From: Pseudomonas profundi
GTDB taxonomy: Bacteria; Pseudomonadota; Gammaproteobacteria; Pseudomonadales; Pseudomonadaceae
Reading direction: 5' to 3'
Length of the DNA: 64,000 nucleotides
NCBI RefSeq assembly: GCF_008638305.1
Contig: NZ_VTPZ01000001.1
Location: 496,001 to 560,000, forward strand
Shown here: in pieces, positions 25,733 to 36,355 of the stretch
Position numbering within the stretch: the first letter of the stretch is position 1
Layout: each line of letters starts with the position of its first letter
Program-made: the position numbers and the translations under genes
Notes under the pieces: generated by a model
Told to the model about the DNA's origin: nothing
The model's database searches: none
The model's input: the letters and a program-made list of their open reading frames with translations, nothing else

Positions 25733-26548
25733 ATGATTCCCTCTGCTCAAACCCCACGCGCCAAGCGCGGCCGTCTCGCCAGCATCACCTTGGTACTTTC
25801 CCTGTTGTTTCCTGCCAGTAGCCTGACTGCTGCACCGCGACTGGATGTGCCTTATGTTCCCACGCCGCCTGACGTCGTTCATCGCATGCTGGAAATGGCC
25901 GATGTTCAACCCGACGATCATCTGATTGATCTGGGCTCGGGCGATGGTCGTATCGTGATCGCAGCTGTCCGTGATTTTGGAGTGCAAAACGCCCGGGGTA
26001 TCGATCTGGACCCCGAGAGGGTGGCCGAAGCACGCGCCCACGCTGAGCGAGAGGGCGTTGCCGACCGCACCACCTTTGAGCAAGGCGACCTGTTCGACAA
26101 GGATCTATCAGATGCGACGGTGCTGAGCATGTATCTGCTCAGTACCGTGAATGCCCGGCTACGGCCGGTTATCCTCGAGACCATGGCGCCGGGAACCCGG
26201 ATCGTTTCCCATGCTTTTGACATGGGCCCCTGGGATCCTGATGAGTTCGAAACGGTGAATGGCGCCAGCGTCTACCTGTGGATTGTGCCGGCGCAGGTAG
26301 GTGGCCGCTGGCAGCTGACGACGGCTGGCGGTGAGCAGGCAACGCTTATGCTGCAACAGAACTATCAGCAACTGCATGCCAGTGTAGATCCGGACGGGAG
26401 TGATATCGCCATTACCGATGCGTCGCTCAAGGGTGATGAGATTCGCTTTTTCATAGATCGTCATGAGTACGTGGGCAAGGTGGAAGGAGACCGCATCGTG
26501 CCAGCAGATGGATCCGACGCAGAGACCTGGCATGCCGAGCGCCTCTGA
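25733..26548 (+). CDS. Exported class I SAM-dependent methyltransferase-like protein
   Basis: A 271-residue protein. A basic N-terminus and a hydrophobic stretch (ITLVLSLLFPASSLTAAPRLD) look like a signal peptide with cleavage after TAA or SLTA. The Rossmann methyltransferase domain follows: PTPPDVVHRMLEMADV, motif I LIDLGSGDGRIVIAA, acidic motif GIDLDPERVAEAR, then TFEQGDLFDKDLSDATVLSMYLL. The C-terminal part contains beta-rich sequence with no clear family. A secreted SAM enzyme is odd because SAM is cytoplasmic; the substrate is unknown. The ATG at 25733 is set by GGAG 6 bases upstream. The permease gene overlaps its 3' end. Confidence 0.75.
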   Translation: MIPSAQTPRAKRGRLASITLVLSLLFPASSLTAAPRLDVPYVPTPPDVVHRMLEMADVQPDDHLIDLGSGDGRIVIAAVRDFGVQNARGIDLDPERVAEARAHAEREGVADRTTFEQGDLFDKDLSDATVLSMYLLSTVNARLRPVILETMAPGTRIVSHAFDMGPWDPDEFETVNGASVYLWIVPAQVGGRWQLTTAGGEQATLMLQQNYQQLHASVDPDGSDIAITDASLKGDEIRFFIDRHEYVGKVEGDRIVPADGSDAETWHAERL

Positions 26549-27905
26549 GGACACATCGGATATAGCGTTGGGCGTACCCCGCAGCACCCTTTCCGTTCTG
26601 GATGGCGTGGCGGTTCTGGTCGGCGTGGTCATCGGCATCGGCATTTTTGGTTTCCCACCGCTGGTGGCGCAGCAGGCAGCCAGCCCTGCGCTTTACATGG
26701 GCATGTGGGTATTCGGTGGCCTGATCATGCTGGTGGGCGCGCTCTGTTATGCGGAACTCGGTTCGGCCTACCCACATGCCGGTGGCGAATACCATTATCT
26801 GCAGCGCGCCTGGGGCTCCGGGGTTGGGCTGATGTTCGCGTGGGCGCGTGGCACCGTGATTCAGACCGGTTCCATCGCTGCTGTGGCATTCATATTTGGC
26901 GAATATGCCCAGCAGCTCCTTCCACTCGGAAATTGGGGTGCCGCGTGGCATGCAGCCCTCGCAGTCGTAGCCCTCACTGCGCTGAATATGCACGGTACCC
27001 GTGAGTCCAAGCGTTTGCAGATCCTTTTCACCAGTCTGACCGTAGCGGTGTTGGCAGCTGTGATCGGTGCCGGACTGCTGATGGTCGAGCCAGCGCTTGG
27101 CGAGGCGGGGTTGGTTGAACCCGCTGAGACCGCGGCATCGGGACCCCTGGTTGGCAATCTCGCCGGCGCCTTGGGTATGGGCATGGTATTCGTGCTGCTG
27201 ACCTACGGTGGTTGGAACGAAGCGGCTTATCTTTCCGGTGAACTGCGCGATCCGCAGCGCAATGTGCGTCGTGTGTTGTTGATCGGCGTGGCGGTGGTGA
27301 GCCTGGTCTATGTGTTGGCGAACCTGGCCTATCTGAACATTTTCGGGTTGGAGGAACTGCGTGGCGTCGAGGCGGTAGGCGCAGAACTGATGCGCATCAT
27401 CGCCGGTCCCATGGCCGCTGCCTTGCTTAGCGTGATGGTCTGCCTGGCGGCCCTGAGTACCATCAACGCCAGTATCATGACGGGTGCGCGCGTCTACTAT
27501 GCCCTGGGGGGAGACGTACCTGGCCTGTCGGTACTTGGGGCCTGGAATGACAAGGGCTCCACGCCCGTCCGGGCGCTTATGTTGCAGGGCTTGATCACCC
27601 TGGGTCTGATCGTTTTTGGCGCGCTGAGCAAGGATGGCATCAGCACCATGGTGGCTTATACCGCCCCGGTGTTCTGGCTGTTTATGCTCATGACGGCGCT
27701 GTCCGTGATTAGCCTGCGCCGACGTGATCCAGACCGGGTTCGACCCTTCAAGGTGCCGCTCTATCCGGTGCTGCCCTTGCTGTTTGCTGCGACCTGCCTG
27801 GGGCTACTGTGGTCCAGCACGCTGTATGCCGGTCCCGGTGCGCTGGTGGGGTTGCTGGTGTTGCTGGTGGGATTGCCGCTATTGATGCTGCGCCGGCGCT
27901 CTTAG
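26532..27905 (+). CDS. APC-family amino acid permease
   Basis: A 457-residue transporter with about 12 predicted membrane helices. The APC signature is GVVIGIGIFGFPPLVAQQAASPALYMGMWVFGG-like helix 1 and 2 sequence (Gly-rich unwound TM1), then ELGSAYPHAGGEYHYLQRAWG, LTYGGWNEAAYLSGELRDPQRNVRRVL and LAALSTINASIMTGARVYYALG. The start ATG at 26532 overlaps the methyltransferase by 17 bases; an in-frame ATG at 26463 would overlap by 86 bases and adds a non-family N-terminus. The substrate is probably a neutral amino acid, which is inference only. Confidence 0.87.
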   Translation: MPSASEDTSDIALGVPRSTLSVLDGVAVLVGVVIGIGIFGFPPLVAQQAASPALYMGMWVFGGLIMLVGALCYAELGSAYPHAGGEYHYLQRAWGSGVGLMFAWARGTVIQTGSIAAVAFIFGEYAQQLLPLGNWGAAWHAALAVVALTALNMHGTRESKRLQILFTSLTVAVLAAVIGAGLLMVEPALGEAGLVEPAETAASGPLVGNLAGALGMGMVFVLLTYGGWNEAAYLSGELRDPQRNVRRVLLIGVAVVSLVYVLANLAYLNIFGLEELRGVEAVGAELMRIIAGPMAAALLSVMVCLAALSTINASIMTGARVYYALGGDVPGLSVLGAWNDKGSTPVRALMLQGLITLGLIVFGALSKDGISTMVAYTAPVFWLFMLMTALSVISLRRRDPDRVRPFKVPLYPVLPLLFAATCLGLLWSSTLYAGPGALVGLLVLLVGLPLLMLRRRS

Positions 27906-28051
27906 GCAGCAAGGTGATATAGCCCAGCAAGCCGCCACGCATTGACGCCCTTCCCACGCGTCCCTTCCAGCGATTTTGCGGAACCAGTTCTCAGTTGCCG
28001 AGAAATCCCTCAGGTAGCATCCCTTCCTACATCAGGGAACCGGGGCTACAC

Positions 28052-30064
28052 ATGACGCCGACCAAAACATTCAGGGATGACATCAACGGTCTGCGCGCAT
28101 GGGCGGTCGTCTCGGTCATCCTGTTCCACTTCCACGTACCGGGATTTGCGGGCGGCTTCGTGGGGGTTGATATCTTTTTCGTGATTTCGGGCTTTCTGAT
28201 GACCGGAATCATCATCCGGGGACTGGAGAAACCGCGCTCAGAGGGCAGTTACGCCTTTTCATTGATCGGTTTTTATCTGGCCAGAGGCGTCAGGATCATC
28301 CCGGCTTTGCTGGTTCTCTGTCTGACCCTCCTCGCTATCGGCTGGTTTTTTCTGCCAGCCATTGAATATAGATCCCTCGGGGTCCATTCAACCTCCGCAC
28401 TGGGGTTTCTATCCAACTTCAAATTCTGGGCAGAAGCGGGGTATTTCGATTCGGCCTCGCATGAAAAATGGCTGCTGCATACCTGGTCACTGTCGGTTGA
28501 ATGGCAGTTCTACCTGGTATTGCCGCTCATCCTTATGCTGGTCTGGAAGCTTGCTCCGGGCAGGAAGGCAGGCACCCTCTCGGCATTCGCGGTCTTTGTC
28601 ATTTCGTTGGCACTATCCGTCTTCATTTCGAGATCCAGTCCAGGCGCTGCCTTTTACCTGCTCCACACCCGTGCCTGGGAAATGCTGGCTGGAGGACTGG
28701 TATTTCTGCTGGCAGACCGGCTGACGCTCGCCGAACGATCCCGTCAATGGCTATACGGCGCGGGCTTCGCGCTCATCGCGCTGTCGATTGCGGCTTTCGA
28801 TTCCAATACGGTCTGGCCAGGTTGGAAAGCACTGGTACCTGTACTCGGTACCGCGATGGTGTTGGTCGCAGCAAGACAGAAGGCGTTGTTATCCGGCCAC
28901 GCATTGATTCAAAGGATAGGAGACTGGTCCTATTCACTGTATCTGTGGCATTGGCCCCTGGCTGTCGCGCTCGTTTATCTCGGCTTGCAGGGCGATACCA
29001 CCGCTATCATCTGCAGCCTTATCCTCACGCTCCTGTGCGGCTGGCTGTCATTCAGGTTCGTGGAAGGTCCCACCCGGTCAAGGTTGAAGATGCCCATGCC
29101 GGTAACCATGAGCGTACTGGCATGCGTGACGGTGCTCGCAGCCGCGCCGGGCGTCGGTATTTATCTGCAGAACGGCGTACCCGGTCGTCTATCCGCCGAG
29201 GTCGAGGGCATATTCGCCGAAGCCCAGAACAGGAATCCGCGCATGGAAGAGTGTCATGCCGTAGACGGACGGAACGTCCCCGGCTGCACCTACGGAGGAG
29301 AGACGCTGGGAGCAATTGTCATCGGCGATAGCCATGCCGCTTCCGTCGTTCGCTCGGTCGAGAAGGCCCTGCCCTCCGAGCAATTGCACGTACTGGACTG
29401 GACGCTCAACACCTGCCAGACGATACGGGGAATAAAGAAGGCTAACGATCCCGACTTTCCCTGCGGGCCGTTTATCGAGCAGGCGCTATTGCTGAACGCC
29501 AATATTGAGCCGCACATCCCGCTGATCATCGTAAACAGGCTTTCGGGACTGCTACTGGGCCAGAACGAAGTGGCTGGCACCGCTATACAACCGCCGAATA
29601 AATACGTATCAGAACTTCGAGTCGCCCGGGATGAAACCTATAGAGACGAAATGAAAGAGAGCTTCGTCCAGACAGTATGTGAGTTCAGCAAGACCAGGAA
29701 GGTGTTTATTCTCGGTCCCACCCCGGAACTGATATTGGACGTGCCAAAAACAATGGGCAGAGCCGCTCAGCTAGGCAAGCCCATGCGAGTAAGCATCACG
29801 ACACAGGATTATCTGCAAAGGCATCAGTATGCGTTGGATACTCTGGATCTGGCAGTCAAGGAATGTGGCGCCCATGTCCTTGATCCCACACCCTTTCTCT
29901 GCGATGAGCTCGCCTGTTATGGCGATGAAGACGGCTTGCCACTTTATTATGACGATGATCATCTGAATGAGCGGGGTGGGAGTCGTCTGATTCCCTTGTT
30001 TGAAAGCGTGTTTACAGAACCGGCTGACGGACCCGTACAAGCCAGCGTAGGGCAGGATCAATAG
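28052..30064 (+). CDS. OafA/YrhL-type membrane O-acyltransferase with SGNH domain
   Basis: A 670-residue protein. The N-terminal half is an acyltransferase-3 domain with about ten membrane helices, FRDDINGLRAWAVVSVILFHFHVPGFAGGFVGVD-like start (catalytic His in LFHF), GFLMTGII, and HTWSLSVEWQFY. The C-terminal half is a periplasmic SGNH hydrolase-like domain with block I GDSHAAS and the catalytic DDDHLNERGG near the end. Such fusions O-acetylate surface polysaccharides or lipopolysaccharide. The ATG at 28052 gives MTPTKTFRDDINGLR. No polysaccharide genes surround it, so its substrate cannot be told. Confidence 0.88.
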   Translation: MTPTKTFRDDINGLRAWAVVSVILFHFHVPGFAGGFVGVDIFFVISGFLMTGIIIRGLEKPRSEGSYAFSLIGFYLARGVRIIPALLVLCLTLLAIGWFFLPAIEYRSLGVHSTSALGFLSNFKFWAEAGYFDSASHEKWLLHTWSLSVEWQFYLVLPLILMLVWKLAPGRKAGTLSAFAVFVISLALSVFISRSSPGAAFYLLHTRAWEMLAGGLVFLLADRLTLAERSRQWLYGAGFALIALSIAAFDSNTVWPGWKALVPVLGTAMVLVAARQKALLSGHALIQRIGDWSYSLYLWHWPLAVALVYLGLQGDTTAIICSLILTLLCGWLSFRFVEGPTRSRLKMPMPVTMSVLACVTVLAAAPGVGIYLQNGVPGRLSAEVEGIFAEAQNRNPRMEECHAVDGRNVPGCTYGGETLGAIVIGDSHAASVVRSVEKALPSEQLHVLDWTLNTCQTIRGIKKANDPDFPCGPFIEQALLLNANIEPHIPLIIVNRLSGLLLGQNEVAGTAIQPPNKYVSELRVARDETYRDEMKESFVQTVCEFSKTRKVFILGPTPELILDVPKTMGRAAQLGKPMRVSITTQDYLQRHQYALDTLDLAVKECGAHVLDPTPFLCDELACYGDEDGLPLYYDDDHLNERGGSRLIPLFESVFTEPADGPVQASVGQDQ

Positions 30065-30337
30065 CAACGCACGGCTCGCTGGGTTCGAGAGCTGCAGCGC
30101 GCACTCTCCTTTTACACCGTCCGCCGGGCCGTGGTTGCTTTTATTCCGCAATGGCTTATGGTTGCGTCCTGCGCCATCTGCACCATGGAGTTCCAATGCG
30201 AAACGGTTATCACGCCATTTTCAAAGCACCCTTCACCTTCCTGGTCTAAGCCGGGGCGGTTCAGCCGTACCCGGCGCTAATCCTCATGTTTGAATGCGGC
30301 CTGTTCAGCCGCGATATTGTTGCGTCCAGGAGTCCAT
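30065..30337. other. Intergenic gap between acyltransferase and GreA/Rnk-like gene
   Basis: 273 bp with no gene I can support. A short frame from the ATG near 30187 has low-quality composition and no ribosome site. An AGGAG just before 30338 belongs to the following gene. Confidence 0.4.
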
Positions 30338-30715
30338 ATGACGTTGCATAAGTACGCCTCCGAATCATCCCAGGCATCGTTTGACCACAACATTCGCTGG
30401 TCGATGATCGGCCCGAGAGAGCTGGCCATGGTCGTCGGCAAGCTCGACCAGCTGGACCATGACGGGCTACGCGGCCTGGCACGCAAAGCGCGGATCGGCA
30501 GTGAGCTGAAACTGCTGGATATGGAGAATGACAGCTTTCTGGAGATAAAGCTGACCGGGCATGGCGAAAGCGAGGCACGGGAGAACCGCATATCGATATT
30601 TTCGCCGATCGGCTCGGTTCTGCTCTGTGCCGAACCAGGTCAGGTGCTATCCATCCCCAGCTATTGCGGCGGGTATCGGTTGCTGGTGGTGGAAGTCAAG
30701 CAACCCACCGAATAA
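30338..30715 (+). CDS. Small GreA/Rnk C-domain-like protein
   Basis: A 125-residue protein. The C-terminal half (NRISIFSPIGSVLLCAEPGQVLSIPSYCGGYRLLVVEVKQ) resembles the FKBP-like C-terminal domain of GreA/GreB and of Rnk, which binds RNA polymerase. The N-terminal half is helical and does not show the acidic tip of GreA. It could modulate transcription, but this is inferred from the partial domain only. The ATG at 30338 is preceded by AGGAG. It is followed by a hairpin that may end transcription. Confidence 0.55.
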   Translation: MTLHKYASESSQASFDHNIRWSMIGPRELAMVVGKLDQLDHDGLRGLARKARIGSELKLLDMENDSFLEIKLTGHGESEARENRISIFSPIGSVLLCAEPGQVLSIPSYCGGYRLLVVEVKQPTE

Positions 30716-30736
30716 TCCTTGAGGTATGTCTGGCCC

Positions 30737-30754
30737 GGTCATGACAACATGACC
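30737..30754. terminator. Hairpin between convergent genes, possible terminator
   Basis: GGTCATG/CATGACC with a 4-base loop lies between the GreA/Rnk-like gene and the convergent flavohaemoglobin gene. The stem is perfect over 7 bp. No T-tract follows on either strand, so a factor-independent role is uncertain. Confidence 0.4.
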
Positions 30755-30794
30755 GAGTCAGATATCAACCGAGGCCTGCATACAGCCCCGGCCT

Positions 30795-31973
30795 TCAGGC
30801 GGGCAACTCTTCCAGCGGACCGAAGAACTCGTAACGCTGGTTCGCTTCAGGAACGCCCAGTTCGTTCAGCAGCTTGCGGCAGTTCTGCATAAAGGGCTTG
30901 GGACCGAGGAAATAAACGTCAACGTCCGGGCCGCCTGGCAACATTTTGCGAAGCTTGTCGCGATCGAAGAAGCCAGTGCCATGCGCCTCGTCCTCGGGCA
31001 ACGGATCACTGTAGACGTAACGAATGCTGAGGTTATCGTGCTGCTCAGCTAGCGCGTTCACATGCTCGCGAAACGCGTGGTGGCGACTGTTCATCGCGCC
31101 ATGCAGGAAATGCACGTCCCGACCACTTTCAAGCGCAGGCTGCAGCATGCTGATTGCCGGCGTGATGCCCACCCCACCCGTCAGCAACACCAATGGTCGC
31201 TTTTGCTGATTGAGTACAAAGTCGCCGCTCGGCGCAGTCAGCCTGATCTCGTCGCCGACCTGTACCTGCTCATGCAAATACTTCGATACGTGGCCGTCGG
31301 CCTCGCGCTTGACGCTGATCCGATAATGGCCGACACCGGGACGGTCTGACAGGGAGTAATTGCGGCGCCTGCTTCGTCCGTCGATGTCCACTACCACGCA
31401 GGTGAACTGACCGGGGATAAAGTCCATCAGCGCGCCGCCGTCGGCAGGCACCAGATAGAAGGAGGTGATCACGTCGCTCTCCTTTTCCCTGCGCTCGACT
31501 CTGAAGCTTCGCTCGCCACGCCATCCACCTGCTTTCTCTTCGTTCTGCTGGTAGCGCTGCTCTTCGGCACCGATGAAAATGTCCGCCAGTTGGCCATAGG
31601 CTTCACCCCATGCGCCCAGCACCTCGTCGGTGGCGGCGTCGCCCAGTACTTCCTTGATAGCCGCCAACAGGCATTCACCGACAATCGGGTAATGTTCCGG
31701 CTGGATGTTCAGCGAGACATGCTTTTGCACGATCAACGATACGGCGTCGCCCAGCGCTTCCAGCCGATCGAGGTTGGCTGCATAGGCAATCACGGCGTTG
31801 GCTAGAGCCTGGGCCTGAGTGCCCTGACGCTGGTGCGCTTCATTGAAATAATCCTTTACCGACGGGTAGCGCTCGAACATGAGCGGGTAGAAAACCGAGG
31901 TAATGGTCGTTGCGTGCTCCTGCACGGCGGGCAAGGTTGCGACGATAATATCTTTGCTTTGTTGTGACAGCAT
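30795..31973 (-). CDS. hmp: Flavohaemoglobin, nitric oxide dioxygenase
   Basis: A 392-residue Hmp/Fhp that converts NO and O2 to nitrate with NAD(P)H. The globin domain has Tyr B10 (Y29) and the proximal His (H85, in VQKHVSLNI) with Glu in EHYPIVGECLL. The FAD domain has RRRNYSLSDRPG, and the NAD domain has LLTGGVGITPAISML and FLGPKPFM. The start ATG at 31973 (MLSQQSKDII) follows an AAGAGAG ribosome site; a longer in-frame start at 32018 is less likely. It is divergent from its sigma54 activator gene and has a clear sigma54 promoter (32098-32113). Confidence 0.95.
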   Translation of the reverse strand: MLSQQSKDIIVATLPAVQEHATTITSVFYPLMFERYPSVKDYFNEAHQRQGTQAQALANAVIAYAANLDRLEALGDAVSLIVQKHVSLNIQPEHYPIVGECLLAAIKEVLGDAATDEVLGAWGEAYGQLADIFIGAEEQRYQQNEEKAGGWRGERSFRVERREKESDVITSFYLVPADGGALMDFIPGQFTCVVVDIDGRSRRRNYSLSDRPGVGHYRISVKREADGHVSKYLHEQVQVGDEIRLTAPSGDFVLNQQKRPLVLLTGGVGITPAISMLQPALESGRDVHFLHGAMNSRHHAFREHVNALAEQHDNLSIRYVYSDPLPEDEAHGTGFFDRDKLRKMLPGGPDVDVYFLGPKPFMQNCRKLLNELGVPEANQRYEFFGPLEELPA

Positions 31974-32097
31974 GGTTTCTCTCTTGGCTTGAATATAGGT
32001 AGGAACCTGAAGGCTCATGCGCGGGGCGAGATGACGCGGGATCTCGCACGCAAGGCGCCAAGCCGCTCAAGGCTCCCTTTATCAGAGAAAGGCAAGC

Positions 32098-32113
32098 TGC
32101 AGTTAGCGTGCCA
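32098..32113 (-). promoter_or_regulatory. Sigma54 promoter of the flavohaemoglobin gene
   Basis: On the minus strand the sequence is TGGCACGCTAACTGCA. The -24 block TGGCACG is a perfect match to consensus, GG and GC are 10 bases apart, and the -12 block CTGCA differs from TTGCA in one base. It lies about 125 bases upstream of the hmp ATG. Together with the divergent NorR-type activator this explains NO induction. Confidence 0.85.
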
Positions 32114-32177
32114 CACGATTGGGGTGCGGAATTGCACGCCTGGCGGGTGACGCTGTCCAAACGACAACTAAGGGTTG

Positions 32178-32195
32178 ATGTTAAATAAACAACAT
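32178..32195. promoter_or_regulatory. Inverted repeat in the hmp/norR intergenic region
   Basis: ATGTT and AACAT flank an 8-base spacer. The position is about 65-80 bases upstream of the hmp sigma54 promoter, where an enhancer site for the activator would be expected. It also overlaps a half Anr-type box (TTGAT at 32175-32179). The binder is not proven. Confidence 0.35.
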
Positions 32196-32206
32196 GTCGA
32201 GTTTTT

Positions 32207-33757
<1,551 letters not shown>

Positions 33758-33822
33758 CGCCCACCAAGCGAACATTAGTGCCACGGTTATCCTGCTTCGC
33801 CGATACCACGGAGAACAGCGTA

Positions 33823-34031
33823 CCGCACATTCCCGTAGGAGTGTCGACCTCGGCACGACGCTGGCCGATAGGCCAGCTGCTCTAGCCCTCATGAACCCTC
33901 GGGCGCCCTGCGGACGCCGTCGCGGTGACGGTTCGGCGTCCCGAGTCGCCACTCCTACAAAAACCCTGTACTGAGCCCGCACATACCCGTGGGAGTGTCG
34001 ACCTCGGCACGACGCTGGCCGCCAGGCCAGC
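33823..34031. repeat. REP cluster: two direct copies and one inverted element
   Basis: 33823-33877 and 33977-34031 are 55-base direct copies with few differences; each contains GAGTGTCGACCTCGGCACGA and ends in a GCTGGCC..GGCCAGC hairpin. Between them, 33899-33958 is in the opposite orientation. It ends in CACTCCTAC (complement of the GTAGGAGTG head) and folds through GGACGCCG/CGGCGTCC. Such head-GTAGGAG elements are Pseudomonas REP/BIME sequences. They lie in the gap between the convergent norR and porin genes. Confidence 0.8.
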
Positions 34032-34045
34032 CCGCTAACCTCTAC

Positions 34046-35293
34046 CTACCAGATATTGAAGGTATACCCGAGAATCACCCGGTTTTCGTCGATATCGGTC
34101 GTATGGCTGCCGCGATATGCCACATTGCGCCACAGCAGGCTGACACCCTTCAGGCTCCCGCTCTGTACGGTATAGCCAATATCCACGTCGCGTTCCCATT
34201 CCTTCGCATCGACCCCGCCGATTTCATAGTTGTCGCCCCGTACATAACGCGCCATGAGCTTGAGGCCGGGAATGCCCGCCTCGGCAAAATCATAGCTGTA
34301 GCGCACCTGCCAGGAATCTTCCTCCGCTCGAAGGAAGTGATGATAGGTCAGTGTATTGAGTGCCCAGGGATCGGTGCCGCCGGAAATGAACGGCATACCT
34401 GTATCGCCCTCCTGCTCCTGCCAGGCCAACCCGAGCGCGTGCCCACCCTGGATCAGGGTAAACATGCCCGCCAGGTTGCGGTTGTCGACATCGGTGTTGC
34501 CCTGGTCGCTGCTATCGAAATACCGGATATCCGAGCGCAACGTGAGCGAGTCGGTCAGTTTCCAGTCGTGCAGGACGTTGGCGTAGTGCTGGCTGTAATT
34601 ATCCTCCATCCTGGCATAGAACCAGGTGCCGGTAAGCGTCGGGCTCGCTCGCCAGGTCGCCCCGGCATAATTGAAGCGATCGCTCGCAACACCACCGCTC
34701 GAGCCATCAGCGAACATCACCATATCGTCGCGGCTGGACGAATCACGCAGACGCGTGCTGCGGAACTGACCACCAAGCAGACTCAGATCATCGATCTCGT
34801 TGAACGCCAGCTGTGCACCTTCGAAGGTCTGCGGCAATAGGCGGGTGTCATTGCGGTAGGCAATCGGCAACAGCGGCTCATGGGTGCCCAGCGTAACCAG
34901 CGATTGAGAAACGCGTGCCTTGGCGGTCAGGCCCAGTGCGCTGAAATTGTCGGACGGTTGACCAACCGAGTTGCGCTGCAGCGCGCCGGTGCCACTGCTG
35001 CCATCGCCTGAATCCAGCTTGAAGCCGGCCAGACCAAGCGCATCGACACCAAAGCCTACCGTGCCGTCGGTAAAGCCGGAATTCAGGCGCAGCATGAATC
35101 CCTGCCCCCAATCTTCAGCCTTGCTCTGGCCGCTCGGGTTATCTCTGAAATCACGGTTCATATAAAAATTTCTGAGTTGCAATTTCAGAGTGCTGTCTTC
35201 GATGAATTCAGCATGGGCGCCAGTCGAAAGCAGCGCTGATGTAACGGGCACAACGACAAAAGCGGTGCGCTTAAAGCACGACAGTAATGACAT
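34046..35293 (-). CDS. OprD-family outer-membrane porin
   Basis: A 415-residue substrate-specific porin with a signal peptide ending AHA (about residue 28) and mature start EFIEDSTLKLQLRNFYMNRDF, typical of OprD/OpdK members. Alternating beta-strands run to the end and finish in an aromatic C-terminus (GYTFNIW). OprD members take up carboxylates or basic amino acids. Its promoter region shares a 19-base motif with the promoter of the neighbouring transporter operon, so it is probably the outer-membrane route for the same carboxylic acid. Confidence 0.9.
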   Translation of the reverse strand: MSLLSCFKRTAFVVVPVTSALLSTGAHAEFIEDSTLKLQLRNFYMNRDFRDNPSGQSKAEDWGQGFMLRLNSGFTDGTVGFGVDALGLAGFKLDSGDGSSGTGALQRNSVGQPSDNFSALGLTAKARVSQSLVTLGTHEPLLPIAYRNDTRLLPQTFEGAQLAFNEIDDLSLLGGQFRSTRLRDSSSRDDMVMFADGSSGGVASDRFNYAGATWRASPTLTGTWFYARMEDNYSQHYANVLHDWKLTDSLTLRSDIRYFDSSDQGNTDVDNRNLAGMFTLIQGGHALGLAWQEQEGDTGMPFISGGTDPWALNTLTYHHFLRAEEDSWQVRYSYDFAEAGIPGLKLMARYVRGDNYEIGGVDAKEWERDVDIGYTVQSGSLKGVSLLWRNVAYRGSHTTDIDENRVILGYTFNIW

Positions 35294-35407
35294 GATGCTT
35301 ACCTCTTATTATTGTAGAAACACATCAAGAAATGACAGAACGACCCAGATTAAGGCGCTGAAAATAAAGCCATAACCTATATTTTTTATCTCTCGCAAAA
35401 CAGCTAA

Positions 35408-35446
35408 ACGTTAGATCCAGCCCTATTTAATGTCAAGATCATTACA
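35408..35446 (-). promoter_or_regulatory. Porin promoter with operator-like motif shared with the liv-type operon
   Basis: On the minus strand GTAATGATCTTGACATTAA contains TTGACA (35436-35431) followed after 17 bases by TAACGT (35413-35408), a plausible sigma70 promoter. The same 19 bases, with one change, lie over the -35 box of the transporter operon at 44768-44786. TAATG-N7-CATTA is an inverted repeat. The rest of the gap 35294-35589 is AT-rich and holds no gene. Confidence 0.65.
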
Positions 35447-35589
35447 TATATACTTAGCAGTTATTGTTGCTCGCTGAGCAGCTTGAGCGTTTGAACCGGC
35501 AATAGCCGGCCGACCGACCTCACGCAGCCATTGCACGGAGCGGTCCAGACAAACTCTTCAACGGCGCAGTCGCCCGCGCCTCAGGCAAA

Positions 35590-36318
35590 CTAGCTGGACA
35601 CAGAAGTTGTCCGGTTGGTGCTAACGTTCGTCGCCTGGCTCTGCGATTCAAAGCCATGAAACGAACTGAAGGATTCCACCGGTGCGCGAAGCGTTTGCAG
35701 GGAGTTCTCGGGGGCGGTCTCATCCTCGTAGCCGAGCGATATGCCACAAACGAGGATATGTTCATCAGCAAGCGGCAAATGCTGCCTTACTATTGGGTGA
35801 TACCAGGCAAACGCAGCCTGCGGACAGGTATGCAGCCCCTCGCCGCGGGCAGCCAACATCAGGTTTTGCACAAACATACCCAGATCCATGTAGCTGCCCG
35901 TGTTCAATCGCCTGTCCAGGCTGACAAAGATGCCAACTGGCGCGTCGAAGAATGAATAGTTGCGAAGCTCCTGCTGCTTTCGTGCATCGAAGTCGTGACG
36001 ATCAATCCCCAGCTTCTCGTACAAGCCGAAACCCGACTCACGCCTCCGGCCCAGATAAGGCTCAAACCATTGGTCCGGGTAATAAGCATACTCCGGGTCC
36101 ATTCCTGCATCCGGATCCTGAGCGGCGGCCATGATGTCGTTGCTCAGTGCCATCTTTTCCGCCCCGGCAACCGCATGCACCTGCCATGGCTGGATATTGT
36201 TGCCGCTGGGTGCGCAGGCAGCCAGCTCCAGAATGCGCTCAACGGTCTCCCTGGCGACCGGCCGCTGGGTAAACCGGCGGACTGACTTGCGGGTTCGTAT
36301 CGCTGTTTCAATATGCAC
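35590..36318 (-). CDS. Nitroreductase-family flavoprotein
   Basis: A 242-residue FMN-dependent NfsA/NfsB-fold enzyme. It has the FMN-binding start RTRKSVRRFTQRPVARETVERILELAACAPSGNNIQPW, YMDLGMFVQNLMLAARGEGLHTCPQAAF and LVCGISLGYED near the end. Members reduce nitro groups, quinones or enoate-like compounds; some act as dehydrogenases. It is the last gene of the nine-gene operon that begins with livG at 44568. A Ser/Thr-rich tail ends the protein. Confidence 0.85.
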   Translation of the reverse strand: MHIETAIRTRKSVRRFTQRPVARETVERILELAACAPSGNNIQPWQVHAVAGAEKMALSNDIMAAAQDPDAGMDPEYAYYPDQWFEPYLGRRRESGFGLYEKLGIDRHDFDARKQQELRNYSFFDAPVGIFVSLDRRLNTGSYMDLGMFVQNLMLAARGEGLHTCPQAAFAWYHPIVRQHLPLADEHILVCGISLGYEDETAPENSLQTLRAPVESFSSFHGFESQSQATNVSTNRTTSVSS

Positions 36319-36355
36319 TGACGACTCCTCACTCTTGTGGTATTTCAGAGACTTC

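Noticed and set aside
30187-30290. Short frame beginning ATGGAGTTCC before the GreA/Rnk-like gene
   Set aside because: It has no ribosome site, poor composition and no similarity to a known small protein.
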